The notes: generated from the letters alone by a model not told the origin. A DNA stretch of 64,000 nt from JBKQHQ01 sp052148715 (GCA_052148715.1 JBKQHQ010000072.1:1-64000), one strand, 5' to 3'; counted from the stretch's first letter, positions 17,619-26,232 are shown. A program made the numbers and translations.

Positions 17619-18514
17619 ACGATTGCGACCGCGTGTACCACGAGGACTCGATGATCTTGGGCCGGCCGCCGCTCGCTTGGCCCGAGGGCCATCGCGTTGC
17701 GTTTTTGATCGTGGTGAGCGCCGAATATTACGAGCTGCAACCACCCGAGGAAGCGTTCATTCCGCCCAATCTGCCAGGCGGATTCGGGCGCGCGCCTTAT
17801 CCGGACGTGCGCGCCTTCTCGCAGCGCGAGTATGGAAACCGCGTTGGTGTCTTCCGGGTGATCGAGGCGCTGGACCGGTACAAAATGCCGGCGACGGCCG
17901 CCGTGGACGCAAACGTCGCCACCAGATACCCGTATCTGATCGATCAGTTCCGCCGCCGGGACTGGGAGATTGCCGGTCATGGCCACAGCCTGACGCAGGT
18001 AATCTCGAACAGGATGTCGGAAGAGCAAGAACGCCAACATATCCGAGCCTCGTTGGACGCGGTCGAGAAGGCCTGCGGCACTCGGCCGCTTGGCTGGCAC
18101 GGCCCGGAATACGGCGAATCCGAGCGCACCCCGGCCATTCTGGCCGAACTCGGCGTGCGCTATGTCCTCGACTGGCCCAACGACGAGCAGCCCTATCTAA
18201 TGAACACGCCGTCGGGCTCGATCGTCTCGATACCGATGGCGCTCGAGCTCGACGATGTCGTGAGCAATTATCAGCGCCGGATCAGCATGCAGCGTTGGCG
18301 GCAGGCGGTGGGCGAGGCGCTCGACCAATTGTCGTCGGACAGCACCGCCGGCGGCCGCCACCTCGCTCTCAACCTGCATCCCTGGCTCATTGGCCATCCG
18401 CATCGTATCGGCTATCTCGAGGACGTGCTCGATGACGTGCGTAAGCGCGACGGAGTGTGGATCACGACGGCGGGCAGCGTCGCTTCCTATTTTCGCAGCC
18501 AGCGTCCCGTCTGA
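17615..18514 (+). CDS. Polysaccharide deacetylase family protein, PuuE-like (2)
   Basis: The product has 299 residues and is a paralogue of the preceding gene, with the same order of blocks: WPEGHRVAFLIVVSAEYYEL, YGNRVGVFRVIEALDRYKMP, AAVDANVATRYP, WEIAGHGHSLTQ, GWHGPEYGESERTPAILAELG and NDEQPYL. Unlike copy 1 it keeps an aspartate in AVDANV. Members of this group hydrolyse allantoin or related cyclic amides rather than sugars; the substrate here is not known. The ATG overlaps the stop of copy 1. The amidase gene converges on it with only 4 bases between stops, and both would fit an amide or imide degradation pathway. Confidence 0.87.
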   Translation: MNDCDRVYHEDSMILGRPPLAWPEGHRVAFLIVVSAEYYELQPPEEAFIPPNLPGGFGRAPYPDVRAFSQREYGNRVGVFRVIEALDRYKMPATAAVDANVATRYPYLIDQFRRRDWEIAGHGHSLTQVISNRMSEEQERQHIRASLDAVEKACGTRPLGWHGPEYGESERTPAILAELGVRYVLDWPNDEQPYLMNTPSGSIVSIPMALELDDVVSNYQRRISMQRWRQAVGEALDQLSSDSTAGGRHLALNLHPWLIGHPHRIGYLEDVLDDVRKRDGVWITTAGSVASYFRSQRPV

Positions 18515-18518
18515 CCGC

Positions 18519-20021
18519 TCAGAGCTTCGGCACAACCCGATCACCGATGATGGCGGCGATCGCGGCAACGGCTCCCAGCAAAACCGCGTCCTTGCCCCAT
18601 GAGGTGAACAAGGTCACGCCGAATGGCACGCCGCCTGCGTCCGTGCCGACAGGGATCGCAAGAACGGGCGCGCCGGCTTTGCCGGTGCACTTGGCGGCTG
18701 CGCTCATCGGCGCGATCAATGCGTCCGCGTCTGAGTATTGCAAGGCCGCATCGATGCCGGCCTGGCGGCTAAGCGCAATGTCGCGCCTACGATCGGCGCG
18801 GTAGTGCGGATTTTCCAGGCCGTCGGTCTGCGATGCGGCGATCAAGAGCGATTGCCCGTAGGGAATCGCCTCGCGATGCTCCTCGTTCCACTTGATCAAG
18901 GCTTCGATCGAGCCGATGCCGCAGGGGCGATCGTTATCCTCCAGAAACGCATTCAGCGCGGCCTTGAACTCGGTGCGAAAGACCGACGAGCGCACGTCGT
19001 GCAGTTGCTCGGCCGACGGCAGATCACATGGATCGACGATGGTAACCCCGGCTTTCGCCAGCTCGGAGATCGCAGCCTCAAAGCACGGCATGACGCCCGC
19101 AAAATCCGTGCGGTCCGCTATCGTGCGCCGCGGGACACCGAGGCGGATGCTATGCGGAGTCCTCGCCGGGACCGCGGCAGGTCGATCGAGCGCGACGCTT
19201 AGGGTTGCGCCGTCGCGGCAATCGGCGCCGCCGATGACGGACAAAAGCACCGCCGCGTCTTCCAACGAGCGGGCCAATGGACCGGGCGAATCCTGGCTTG
19301 GCACGAGCGGCACCACACCCGCCCGGCTCACCATGCCGACGCTCGGCTTGAAGCCGAAAACCGACGACACGCAGGCTGGGGTCTGAATCGAATTCTGCGT
19401 TTCGCTCCCGAGAGCGATCGGAGCGAGCGCCGCGGCAACCGCGGCCGCCGAACCGACGCTCGAGCCGAGCCCGCGCCCATACCCCTCCTTCCCGTGCGGA
19501 TTTCGCACCATGCCCCCGGCGCCGCTGAAGCCCGACGGCATGAGGTCAGACACGTAGTCGGCGAACTCCGTTAAATTGGTCTTGCCCAGAATGACGGCAC
19601 CTGCCTCCCGCAGGCGGCGCACCAAAGTCGCGTCCCGCCGGGGTACGAAATTCAACAGCGCAGCAGCTCCCGCCGTCGCTGTCATTCCGTCGCCGGTTAG
19701 AATGTTGTCCTTCAGCAGGACGGGAATTCCGTGCAGCGGGCCGCGATCGCGACCCGCCGCCAATTCGTCATCAAGGCGGCGGGCAACCTCGAGCACATCG
19801 GGGAGCACGATGCGGACGGCGTTGAGAGCAGGACCGGAGCGGTTGAACGCCTCGATGCGGGCTAGATACCAGGCCGCGATCTCCCGGATCGAGACTTTCT
19901 TTGTCCCGACGGCCCGGCGTATCGCCGCGACCGATCCCCCAAGAAGAACATCTTCCAATCCCCTCTCCCACTCTTCAGCTCCGGCGGCCACCCGCGTATC
20001 GCGGCGCAACCCGTTGCGCAT
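18519..20021 (-). CDS. Amidase signature family amidohydrolase
   Basis: The 500-residue enzyme hydrolyses a C-N amide bond via a Ser-cisSer-Lys triad. The Lys is in GIPVLLKDNILTGDGM, the cis-Ser in GLGSSVGSAAAVAAAL and the nucleophilic Ser in LGSETQNSIQTPACVS. The signature loop differs from the usual GGSSGGS and DTGGSIR, so it belongs to a variant group. The C-terminal part has PVLAIPVGTDAGGVPFGVTLF. The ATG at 20021 has no strong ribosome site; internal alternatives are possible. It follows the Rieske oxygenase gene on the same strand by 30 bases and is probably in its operon, suggesting cleavage of an amide substrate or intermediate. Confidence 0.9.
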   Translation of the reverse strand: MRNGLRRDTRVAAGAEEWERGLEDVLLGGSVAAIRRAVGTKKVSIREIAAWYLARIEAFNRSGPALNAVRIVLPDVLEVARRLDDELAAGRDRGPLHGIPVLLKDNILTGDGMTATAGAAALLNFVPRRDATLVRRLREAGAVILGKTNLTEFADYVSDLMPSGFSGAGGMVRNPHGKEGYGRGLGSSVGSAAAVAAALAPIALGSETQNSIQTPACVSSVFGFKPSVGMVSRAGVVPLVPSQDSPGPLARSLEDAAVLLSVIGGADCRDGATLSVALDRPAAVPARTPHSIRLGVPRRTIADRTDFAGVMPCFEAAISELAKAGVTIVDPCDLPSAEQLHDVRSSVFRTEFKAALNAFLEDNDRPCGIGSIEALIKWNEEHREAIPYGQSLLIAASQTDGLENPHYRADRRRDIALSRQAGIDAALQYSDADALIAPMSAAAKCTGKAGAPVLAIPVGTDAGGVPFGVTLFTSWGKDAVLLGAVAAIAAIIGDRVVPKL

Positions 20022-20051
20022 CTGAAAGCAATCCGCAAGCTCCCGGCGCCC

Positions 20052-21335
20052 CTACTCGGCCGCCAAAGCCGGATGCCTCTGCTCATGCTCCTCCTGCCAT
20101 TTGACGACCTCCTGCCACGGAAGGTTCGCCGGCATATTGAAGGAACCGGCCCGGTGGTTGAAATCGAGCGACGGGTCGTGCGCCGGCAGGGGCTTGCCTT
20201 CATCCATCTCCTCCAGCTTCTTCAACAGCAAGCGGCGATAGAAGATAACCGCCTTGTCGCTCGTGCCCAGATGCTCCTTGGTACGGTCATAGAGCGGACC
20301 CATGCTTTCCTGCACCGCGCGATCCTGGATCGACGCACCGAGAACGCCGGAAAAATTCCCCCGCTTCATGCGCTCGCGATCCTGCAGATGCATGTTCTCC
20401 AGGGTGTGCACGGTCTTGTAGTCCGGTGGCGAGGTCCTGTGACCCCAATTGGCATAAATCGCCTCGACATCGAGCGGCCGGTCCGGATCGAAATGAATAT
20501 AGAAGGTATAGCAGCTGTAATCGTCGATCGGATGCCAAGCCTTGAACAGCCGCGATTCGTGTGGACCCGTCGCAATGTAGCAATAGAACGGCGCGATCCA
20601 TTCGGTCGAGCGGACATATTTGAGATCGGGATCGTTGGTGGTCCGGATCGCGCCGACGCGCATCAAATAAGGCGTCTCCTCGCATTCAATGGCCGGCGAA
20701 CCGTCCGACATGAGAGCGGCGATGGATCTCCAGCCGGCGCCAGACCAGCTTGCGTGGTCACCAAGCTCGAAGTCGCGATGCAGGTAATTGGGATGCGCCG
20801 GATCGAGATCGCCCTCGACGCCCTGCAGATAATTGGTGGCCTGGTGCATCTTCACCACTAGGAGGTGGCTCTCCGGCAGATCGAGCCACGGAAATTTCGG
20901 GAATGGCGGCTCCAGCTCGCGCGGGCCCATATAGGTCCACAGCAATCCGCCGGCCTCGCGCACGGGATAAGAGGGGTGCGCGAGTTTCTTGGCGAAGGTG
21001 CGTGCCGCCGGCTCGGGCGGCGATTCCAGAACGAGGCCGACGCATCCCATCTTCCAGCCATGATAAAGACAGCGCAGTCCGCCTTCCTCGTTGCGCCCGT
21101 AAGCCAAGGATGCGCCGCGATGCGGGCAGAACTCACCGAGCAGCCCGGGCTTGCCGCCGGGGTCGCGGAACGCTACCAGCGCCTCGCCCAGCAGCCGCAC
21201 CCGCACCGGCGCGCCGCCAGCCTCGGGGAACTGCTCGAGCTTGGCGGCGGGAAGCCAATAGCGACGCATGAAACGCCCCATCGGCGTTCCGGGGCCCACC
21301 TGCGTCAACGCCATATTTTCTTCATGTCTCAGCAT
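20052..21335 (-). CDS. Rieske non-heme iron oxygenase, phthalate-dioxygenase-type terminal component
   Basis: The 427-residue protein has an N-terminal Rieske domain with Cys70, His72, Cys89 and His92 (CPHRGASLAYG and CLYHGWKMG). The catalytic domain has GVEGDLDPAHPNYLHRD, containing the bridging Asp and mononuclear-iron ligands. The layout is that of homo-oligomeric phthalate 4,5-dioxygenase and vanillate demethylase-like enzymes, which do not need a beta subunit. The ATG at 21335 is preceded by GAGGAGATGAG. It would receive electrons from a ferredoxin such as the product of the next gene upstream, but no reductase is seen. Substrate is not known; aromatic carboxylates are typical. Confidence 0.92.
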   Translation of the reverse strand: MLRHEENMALTQVGPGTPMGRFMRRYWLPAAKLEQFPEAGGAPVRVRLLGEALVAFRDPGGKPGLLGEFCPHRGASLAYGRNEEGGLRCLYHGWKMGCVGLVLESPPEPAARTFAKKLAHPSYPVREAGGLLWTYMGPRELEPPFPKFPWLDLPESHLLVVKMHQATNYLQGVEGDLDPAHPNYLHRDFELGDHASWSGAGWRSIAALMSDGSPAIECEETPYLMRVGAIRTTNDPDLKYVRSTEWIAPFYCYIATGPHESRLFKAWHPIDDYSCYTFYIHFDPDRPLDVEAIYANWGHRTSPPDYKTVHTLENMHLQDRERMKRGNFSGVLGASIQDRAVQESMGPLYDRTKEHLGTSDKAVIFYRRLLLKKLEEMDEGKPLPAHDPSLDFNHRAGSFNMPANLPWQEVVKWQEEHEQRHPALAAE

Positions 21336-21440
21336 CGCTCATCTCCTCGCGCACGCCTGCCGACCTCGCTTGCGTCTTGGGCGCCCGTTCCGACGGATTC
21401 GAGCAAAAGTGCCGCGCCCGCCGCCGTCAGCGAGCCGGCG

Positions 21441-21794
21441 CTAGGATGCCGCCTCGTCGCACGCGGCTGCCCGACCGATATACAACATCCCGTCGCGCGC
21501 CTGAACCGGATAGGTCGTGAGCGGGATCTGGCAGGGAGACGCCGTGGCCACCCCCGTGCGAATGTCGAACGCTCCAAAATGCCAGCCGCATTCGATGGTG
21601 TACCCGTCGAGCGCCCCATCTTCGCTCAATGAGGCCTGTCCGTGTGTGCAAGTATCGGCCGTGGCAAAGAACGTGCCCGCGACATGATAAACTGCTAGCT
21701 GTTCGTAGCCTGGCGGCTGCAACTTGCGCATCTCGCCCGGCGGCACGTCTTCAACCCGGCAGAGGGGAAGCAGCCCTGCGACATCCTTAGCCAT
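21441..21794 (-). CDS. Rieske [2Fe-2S] ferredoxin of an oxygenase system
   Basis: The small 117-residue protein has two cluster motifs, TCTHGQASL and CGWHFGAFD, giving the C-x-H...C-x2-H pattern of BphF/NdoA-like ferredoxins. It would carry electrons to one of the two terminal oxygenases around it. The ATG at 21794 has GGAGGG about 11 bases upstream; an ATG at 21812 has no ribosome site. It is the first gene of the leftward cluster ferredoxin-oxygenase-amidase, and its promoter lies in the shared region with the rightward oxygenase genes. Confidence 0.92.
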   Translation of the reverse strand: MAKDVAGLLPLCRVEDVPPGEMRKLQPPGYEQLAVYHVAGTFFATADTCTHGQASLSEDGALDGYTIECGWHFGAFDIRTGVATASPCQIPLTTYPVQARDGMLYIGRAAACDEAAS

Positions 21795-21935
21795 TCGGGC
21801 CCAGCCCTCCATGACTAAACTATTTGCTAAACGATTCTATTGCCTTTTGCAAATAATTGTTCAAGAATCATGCGGCGGCAGGCTTCCCCGGAGCCGCCGA
21901 ATGTCGGCGTGTCTTCGGGGAGGGGAGAGCTTGCC
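21795..21935. promoter_or_regulatory. Divergent promoter region between the two Rieske operons, with inverted repeat
   Basis: This AT-rich region separates the ferredoxin gene (leftward) and the alpha-subunit gene (rightward). TATTTGC at 21821-21827 and GCAAATA at 21849-21855 are perfect inverted copies 21 bases apart, which could be an operator for a common regulator such as the MarR protein encoded at 25.7-26.2 kb. GGGGAGAGC before 21936 is the ribosome site of the alpha gene. The operator role is an inference. Confidence 0.45.
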
Positions 21936-23306
21936 ATGCACGCAGCGCGCGCTCCATATCTCGATGCGCTCGTCCGCGTCGATCCCGGCACCGGCCGCTT
22001 CAGCGTCGCGCGATCAAGCTATACCGATCCGGCGATCCTCGCGGCCGAGATGGAAAAGATCTTCTCCAAATGCTGGCTCTATGTGGGGCATGACTCGGAG
22101 CTCGCCAAGCCCGATCAATTCATTACCCGGCAGGTCGCCGGGCGCGGCGTGATCTTCCTTCGCGACCGTGACGGCAACATCCGGTGCTTTCTCAATATCT
22201 GTCCGCATCGCGGCGCGCAGATCTGCCGGCACCGCGAAGGCAAAGCGCGCAATTTCAGCTGCTTGTACCACGGCTGGACGTTCGAGAATACCGGGCGCGC
22301 GGTCAGCATCGCGGAGCCGGAAACCTACCCCAAAGACTTCAATACCGGCGGCCGTAACGACATGGTACCGGTCCCGCGTTTCGAGAACTATCGCGGGCTC
22401 TGGTTCCTGAATTTCGATCGCAACGCGATCAGCCTGTCGGAATATCTCGGCAAGGCCTGCGACTATATCGATGTGATCGTCGATCAGGCCGAGAAAGGTA
22501 TGCAAATCATCAGCGGCGTGCAGGAATACAGTGCGCGTGCGAATTGGAAACTGCTTGCCGAGAACAGCACCGACATTCTCCACGTCGAAGCGCTGCATCC
22601 GACCTATCTCGATCTCGTCACGACCAATTCCGGCGGCAAGATGCGGCGCGGCAAGATGGAGGGCAAGGCGCTCGATCTCGGAAACGGGCACTCCGTCGTG
22701 GAGCGGCGGGCGACTTATGGCCGGCCGATTGCGCAGTGGATTTCGCTGTGGGGCGAAGAGGCGAAAGCCGAGATCGATGCGATCTATGACCGGCTGACCG
22801 CGCGTTTCGGCCCCGAGCGCGCCCATCGCATGGCCAAGTGCTCGCGAAACCTTTTGATTTTCCCGAACCTTGTCCTAAATGACATCATGTCGATCACAGT
22901 GCGCGTGTTCCAGCCGACCGCGGCCGATTTCATGGATGTCAGCGTGTGGTCGCTGGCGCCGGTCGAGGAGATCGGCAAGCCTGCGCTTTCCCGCCGGCTG
23001 TCCAATTTTCTGGAATTCCTCGGCCCGGGCGGATTTGCGACGCCCGACGACATCGAAGCGCTCGAATCCTGCCAGCGTGCGGCGGCGGCAGCCGCCGAAG
23101 CGCCCTGGAACGATCTGTCAAAGGGGTTCGATGCCGCTGGCGCCGACGCTATTGGCGACACCAAGGACGAATTGCCGCAACGCGCGTTCTGGCGTGGCTG
23201 GCAGGCACGTCTCCTACAGGAAGAAAAGTCAGGCTATGGACAGGCTCGGCGCGCTGACGCGAACGGACATAGAAGATTTTCTGATCAACGAGGCGGCGCT
23301 CCTTGA
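21936..23306 (+). CDS. Aromatic-ring-hydroxylating dioxygenase, alpha subunit
   Basis: The 456-residue protein has a Rieske domain with Cys89, His91, Cys109 and His112 (ICPHRGAQICRHR, CLYHGWTFENTG) and a catalytic domain with ENSTDILHVEALHPTYLDL, holding the bridging Asp and iron histidines. This is the alpha3beta3 type (benzoate, anthranilate, biphenyl-like), consistent with a beta subunit gene directly downstream. Unusually the 3' end overlaps the beta gene by 71 bases; the last 20 residues (after RLLQEEKSGYG) are basic and not family-like. The start at 21936 has GGGAGAGC upstream; a longer frame to 21840 is unsupported. Confidence 0.93.
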   Translation: MHAARAPYLDALVRVDPGTGRFSVARSSYTDPAILAAEMEKIFSKCWLYVGHDSELAKPDQFITRQVAGRGVIFLRDRDGNIRCFLNICPHRGAQICRHREGKARNFSCLYHGWTFENTGRAVSIAEPETYPKDFNTGGRNDMVPVPRFENYRGLWFLNFDRNAISLSEYLGKACDYIDVIVDQAEKGMQIISGVQEYSARANWKLLAENSTDILHVEALHPTYLDLVTTNSGGKMRRGKMEGKALDLGNGHSVVERRATYGRPIAQWISLWGEEAKAEIDAIYDRLTARFGPERAHRMAKCSRNLLIFPNLVLNDIMSITVRVFQPTAADFMDVSVWSLAPVEEIGKPALSRRLSNFLEFLGPGGFATPDDIEALESCQRAAAAAAEAPWNDLSKGFDAAGADAIGDTKDELPQRAFWRGWQARLLQEEKSGYGQARRADANGHRRFSDQRGGAP

Positions 23307-23730
23307 CGACTGGCGGCTCCCGGAATGGCGCGAGCTCTTCGCGCCCGATTGCCGCTATCTCGTGCCGAACATGAGCAGCGATCCCTATGCCTCGCCGGAA
23401 TCTACCCTCTTCCTCATCGCCGATGACGATCATCATCTGACCGAGCGCGTCAAACGTCTCGGCAAGAAGACCGCGCATGCCGAATATCCGCATTCCGTCA
23501 CGCAGCGGCTGATTGGCAATGTCCGCATTCTGGGAACGGTGGACGAAGCCCTCAAGGTCCAGTGCAGCTTCGTCACCTTCCGCACTAGCCAGGGCGTGAC
23601 CGACACCTATTTCGGCCGGCACGAATATTTGCTGGTACAGCCGAACGGCGCCTTGCTGATCAAGGAAAAGCGGACCATTCTTAAAATGGGCGCGTTGCGG
23701 CCGCACGGCAAGCTTTCCATCATCGTTTGA
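23236..23730 (+). CDS. Aromatic-ring-hydroxylating dioxygenase, beta subunit
   Basis: The 164-residue NTF2-like protein begins MDRLGALTRTDIEDFLINEA and has the family's ALLDDWRLPEWRELFAPDCRYLVP, DDDHHLTERVKRLG, HSVTQRLIGNVRI and GRHEYLLVQ segments. The subunit is structural and helps form the alpha3beta3 oxygenase. It starts inside the 3' end of the alpha gene in another frame, so translation is coupled. The SDR gene follows 12 bases later; a cis-dihydrodiol dehydrogenase role for it would complete the first two steps of aromatic attack. Confidence 0.92.
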   Translation: MDRLGALTRTDIEDFLINEAALLDDWRLPEWRELFAPDCRYLVPNMSSDPYASPESTLFLIADDDHHLTERVKRLGKKTAHAEYPHSVTQRLIGNVRILGTVDEALKVQCSFVTFRTSQGVTDTYFGRHEYLLVQPNGALLIKEKRTILKMGALRPHGKLSIIV

Positions 23731-23742
23731 CGAGAGCCCCGC

Positions 23743-24567
23743 ATGAAAGGCATCCAGAACCGTGTCGCCCTCATTACCGGCGGGGCGAGTGGCATCGGAG
23801 CGGGCCTCGTACAAGCTTTCGCCGCCGCGGGCTCGAAGATCGCCTTCGCCGATATCCAGGACGACGAAGGTGAGAAGGTCCAGGCGCAGGTCGGTCCGCA
23901 GAGCGTCTTCATCCATGCCGACTTGCGCCTGGATGCCGACATCGACCGCCTGGTTAATTCGACAGTGGCAAAATTCGGCGGCATTGATTTTATTATCAAC
24001 GCCGCAGCAACCTATGCCGACAAAGGCTTCGATTCCGATCGCGCGGTGTGGCAGAACGGCTTCGATACCAATCTGTTCGGCCACGTCATGCTGGTGCGGC
24101 GCGCGCACGAATATCTGCGGCGCTCGTCATGGCCGTCAATCATTTACTTCAGCAGCGAAAGCGCGCATGTCGGGCTGACGGGACGCTGGGTCTATCCGGC
24201 GACCAAAGCGGCCATCGAACAGGTGACGCGCAGCCAGGCGCTGGACCTCGCCTCCGACGGCATCCGAGTCAACGCGGTGATGCCTGGTTGGACCGAGAAG
24301 CCCTGGCACAAGAGAGCCCCAAAAGAGGTTAAGGACCGTTACGCCACCCTCTCGGATCGGCTGCATATGATCGGTCGTCTCGGCACGCTGCAGGAAGTGG
24401 CGGATGCAGTCCTGTTCCTTTGCTCGGAGCATGCCGGCTTCGTCACCGGAAGTTGCTTGCGGGTGGACGGCGGACACTCCGCGCTCGGGCCGCAGGGCAA
24501 GGAGAAGCATTTGCCAACCGAGGCGAGGAAGGATGCCGGCGTGGCCTACCAGGCGGATGTGAGCTAG
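23743..24567 (+). CDS. SDR-family dehydrogenase, probably in the dioxygenase pathway
   Basis: The 274-residue classical short-chain dehydrogenase has the NAD(P)-binding GGASGIGAG at residues 13-21, an NAA motif (INAAATYA), catalytic Ser near 138 and Tyr151-x3-Lys155 (YPATK). An acidic residue after the second strand (FADIQDDE) suggests NAD rather than NADP. Located 12 bases after the beta subunit gene, it likely oxidises a dihydrodiol or hydroxylated product. The C-terminal about 25 residues after SALGPQGK are longer than usual. Substrate is not known. Confidence 0.9.
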   Translation: MKGIQNRVALITGGASGIGAGLVQAFAAAGSKIAFADIQDDEGEKVQAQVGPQSVFIHADLRLDADIDRLVNSTVAKFGGIDFIINAAATYADKGFDSDRAVWQNGFDTNLFGHVMLVRRAHEYLRRSSWPSIIYFSSESAHVGLTGRWVYPATKAAIEQVTRSQALDLASDGIRVNAVMPGWTEKPWHKRAPKEVKDRYATLSDRLHMIGRLGTLQEVADAVLFLCSEHAGFVTGSCLRVDGGHSALGPQGKEKHLPTEARKDAGVAYQADVS

Positions 24568-24604
24568 CGCCATTGGTGCCGGCCCGGCAAACCCGGAGAA
24601 CGAG

Positions 24605-25594
24605 ATGAGTGCACGGATTGGAATTCTGCTGTCTGCTCTTCTGTGGGGCCTTCTGCCGGCCACGGCATCGGCGCAAGGCTATCCCAGCCGGCTGGTCACA
24701 ATGATCGTGCCGTTCCCAGCTGGAAGCGGACCCGACGTGTATGCTCGCTTGATCGGCGGCGCGCTCGCGCCCCGACTAGGGCAGTCGGTCGTGATCGAAA
24801 ACCACCCGGGCGCCGGCGGCACGCTCGGCGGCCGCACCCTCGTCCGAGCGGCGCCGGACGGCTACACGGTCATGTTTGGCAGCACGAGCTCCGTCCTCAT
24901 CGCTCCAACCGTCGCCAAGGAGCAGCCTTATGATCCGGTCAAGGCTTTTGCGCCGGTCATCCAAGTCGGGCGTGGGCCTTTCATCCTGTCGGTGCGTTCC
25001 GATCTTCCGATCCACAATCTTCAGGAACTGATCTCCTATGCGAAGGCTAATCCAGGAAAATTGAATTACGGCTCCTCTGGCTTCGGCAGCCTGCATCATT
25101 TGGCGACCGAAATGCTCAAGCATTCGGCCAAGATCGACCTGACCCATATTCCCTATCCCGGTGGCGCCCAATCCTGGACGGCACTGCAATCGGGCGTCGT
25201 GGACCTCATTTTCGACAGCATGCCGGGGCCGATCAGCGCGCTACAATCGGGCAAGGCGCGCCCGATCGCCGTGACCGGCACGCACCGGCTTGGACCCCTG
25301 GCCGCGGCGCCGATATTGGCCTCGGTACCGACATTTGCCGAACAGGGCGTGGCGGATGTCGACGTGACCTTTTGGTTCGGCATCGTGGCTCCCGCCAGCA
25401 CGCCGAGCGACGTCGTTGCGAAGTTGAATGCCGAGCTCGCATCGAGCATCGACGACCCTACCGTCAAAGCGCGTTTTGTGGAGGAGGGCATCGACATTGC
25501 CACCGGCACCCCGCAGCAATTCGCCGATGTCATTGCCAAGGGGGCGGTGCAGTGGGGTGAAGTCGTGGCAAGCCTCGGCCTCAAGCAGCAGTGA
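24605..25594 (+). CDS. Bug-family (TctC-like) periplasmic substrate-binding protein
   Basis: The product has 329 residues, with a signal peptide ending ATASA-QG. Typical blocks are VTMIVPFPAGSGPDVYARLI, VVIENHPGAGGTLGGR, AAPDGYTVMFGST, KLNYGSSGFGSLHHL, IPYPGGAQSWTALQSGVVD and VPTFAEQGVADVDV. As the last gene of the oxygenase operon (37 bases after the SDR gene) it probably binds the substrate or a related acid, feeding a TctAB permease encoded elsewhere. GGAGAACG lies ahead of the ATG. No permease genes are nearby. Confidence 0.92.
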   Translation: MSARIGILLSALLWGLLPATASAQGYPSRLVTMIVPFPAGSGPDVYARLIGGALAPRLGQSVVIENHPGAGGTLGGRTLVRAAPDGYTVMFGSTSSVLIAPTVAKEQPYDPVKAFAPVIQVGRGPFILSVRSDLPIHNLQELISYAKANPGKLNYGSSGFGSLHHLATEMLKHSAKIDLTHIPYPGGAQSWTALQSGVVDLIFDSMPGPISALQSGKARPIAVTGTHRLGPLAAAPILASVPTFAEQGVADVDVTFWFGIVAPASTPSDVVAKLNAELASSIDDPTVKARFVEEGIDIATGTPQQFADVIAKGAVQWGEVVASLGLKQQ

Positions 25595-25695
25595 CGCTCA
25601 ACGCGCTCTCTGCATTCCCGCGCTAGGATACGCTTGGGATCGCACTGAAAGGAAAATGGGCCCGCGGCAATTGGGGCGGATGACGTCTTCCACAT

Positions 25696-26232
25696 TCACG
25701 GATTGATTTTGGGGTTGATTTCGGGATTCGCCAAATGTTTCTCCAGAATCTTGCTCCAGGCGCCCTTCGGAGTAAAAATCTTCTTGGCCTGCGGCTCCAA
25801 CTTGTCGAGTATTGTGTACAGCATTGCCAATTCGGCGTCATCGAGCACACTTAGGAATTCGTACTCGAGCGCATAGCGAACGTGCTCGATGTCTTCATGT
25901 ACACGCTTTCCTTTGGCGGAGAGCGAAAGGCTGATGCGCCGCCGGTCGACCTTGTCGTTGCGTCGGAGCACGTAGCCCCGCTTCACGAGCGCATCGATGG
26001 TGCGGGTGACCTTATCAGGTTCGAGGCTTACGAAATTTCCGACCTCGACGGCGGCGAGCGGCGCGAACCGCCCAATCACGCTCATGACCCTCCAGCCGTT
26101 ACTAGAAAGTCCGTATTTTGCCTGATGCATCTCGCCGAGGCAATCGATGAGCCGCTTTAGGATGATCGAGAATCGGTATGAGGTTCGCTGGTCGAGGTCC
26201 AGTCGGATGCTGCGCGTCAAACGGATATTCAT
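25696..26232 (-). CDS. MarR-family transcriptional regulator
   Basis: The 178-residue winged-helix protein has the MarR core: YRFSIILKRLIDCLGEMHQ (dimer helix), LSSNGWRVMSVIGRF, recognition helix region VSLEPDKVTRTIDALVKRGY and wing LRRNDKVDRRRISLSLSAKG. It probably senses a small aromatic or amide ligand and controls the adjacent catabolic genes. The first in-frame codon at 26259 is TTG; the ATG at 26232 is more likely. It converges on the end of the oxygenase operon and is divergent from the flavin monooxygenase gene. A semi-palindrome at 26260-26276 may be its operator. Confidence 0.92.
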   Translation of the reverse strand: MNIRLTRSIRLDLDQRTSYRFSIILKRLIDCLGEMHQAKYGLSSNGWRVMSVIGRFAPLAAVEVGNFVSLEPDKVTRTIDALVKRGYVLRRNDKVDRRRISLSLSAKGKRVHEDIEHVRYALEYEFLSVLDDAELAMLYTILDKLEPQAKKIFTPKGAWSKILEKHLANPEINPKINP

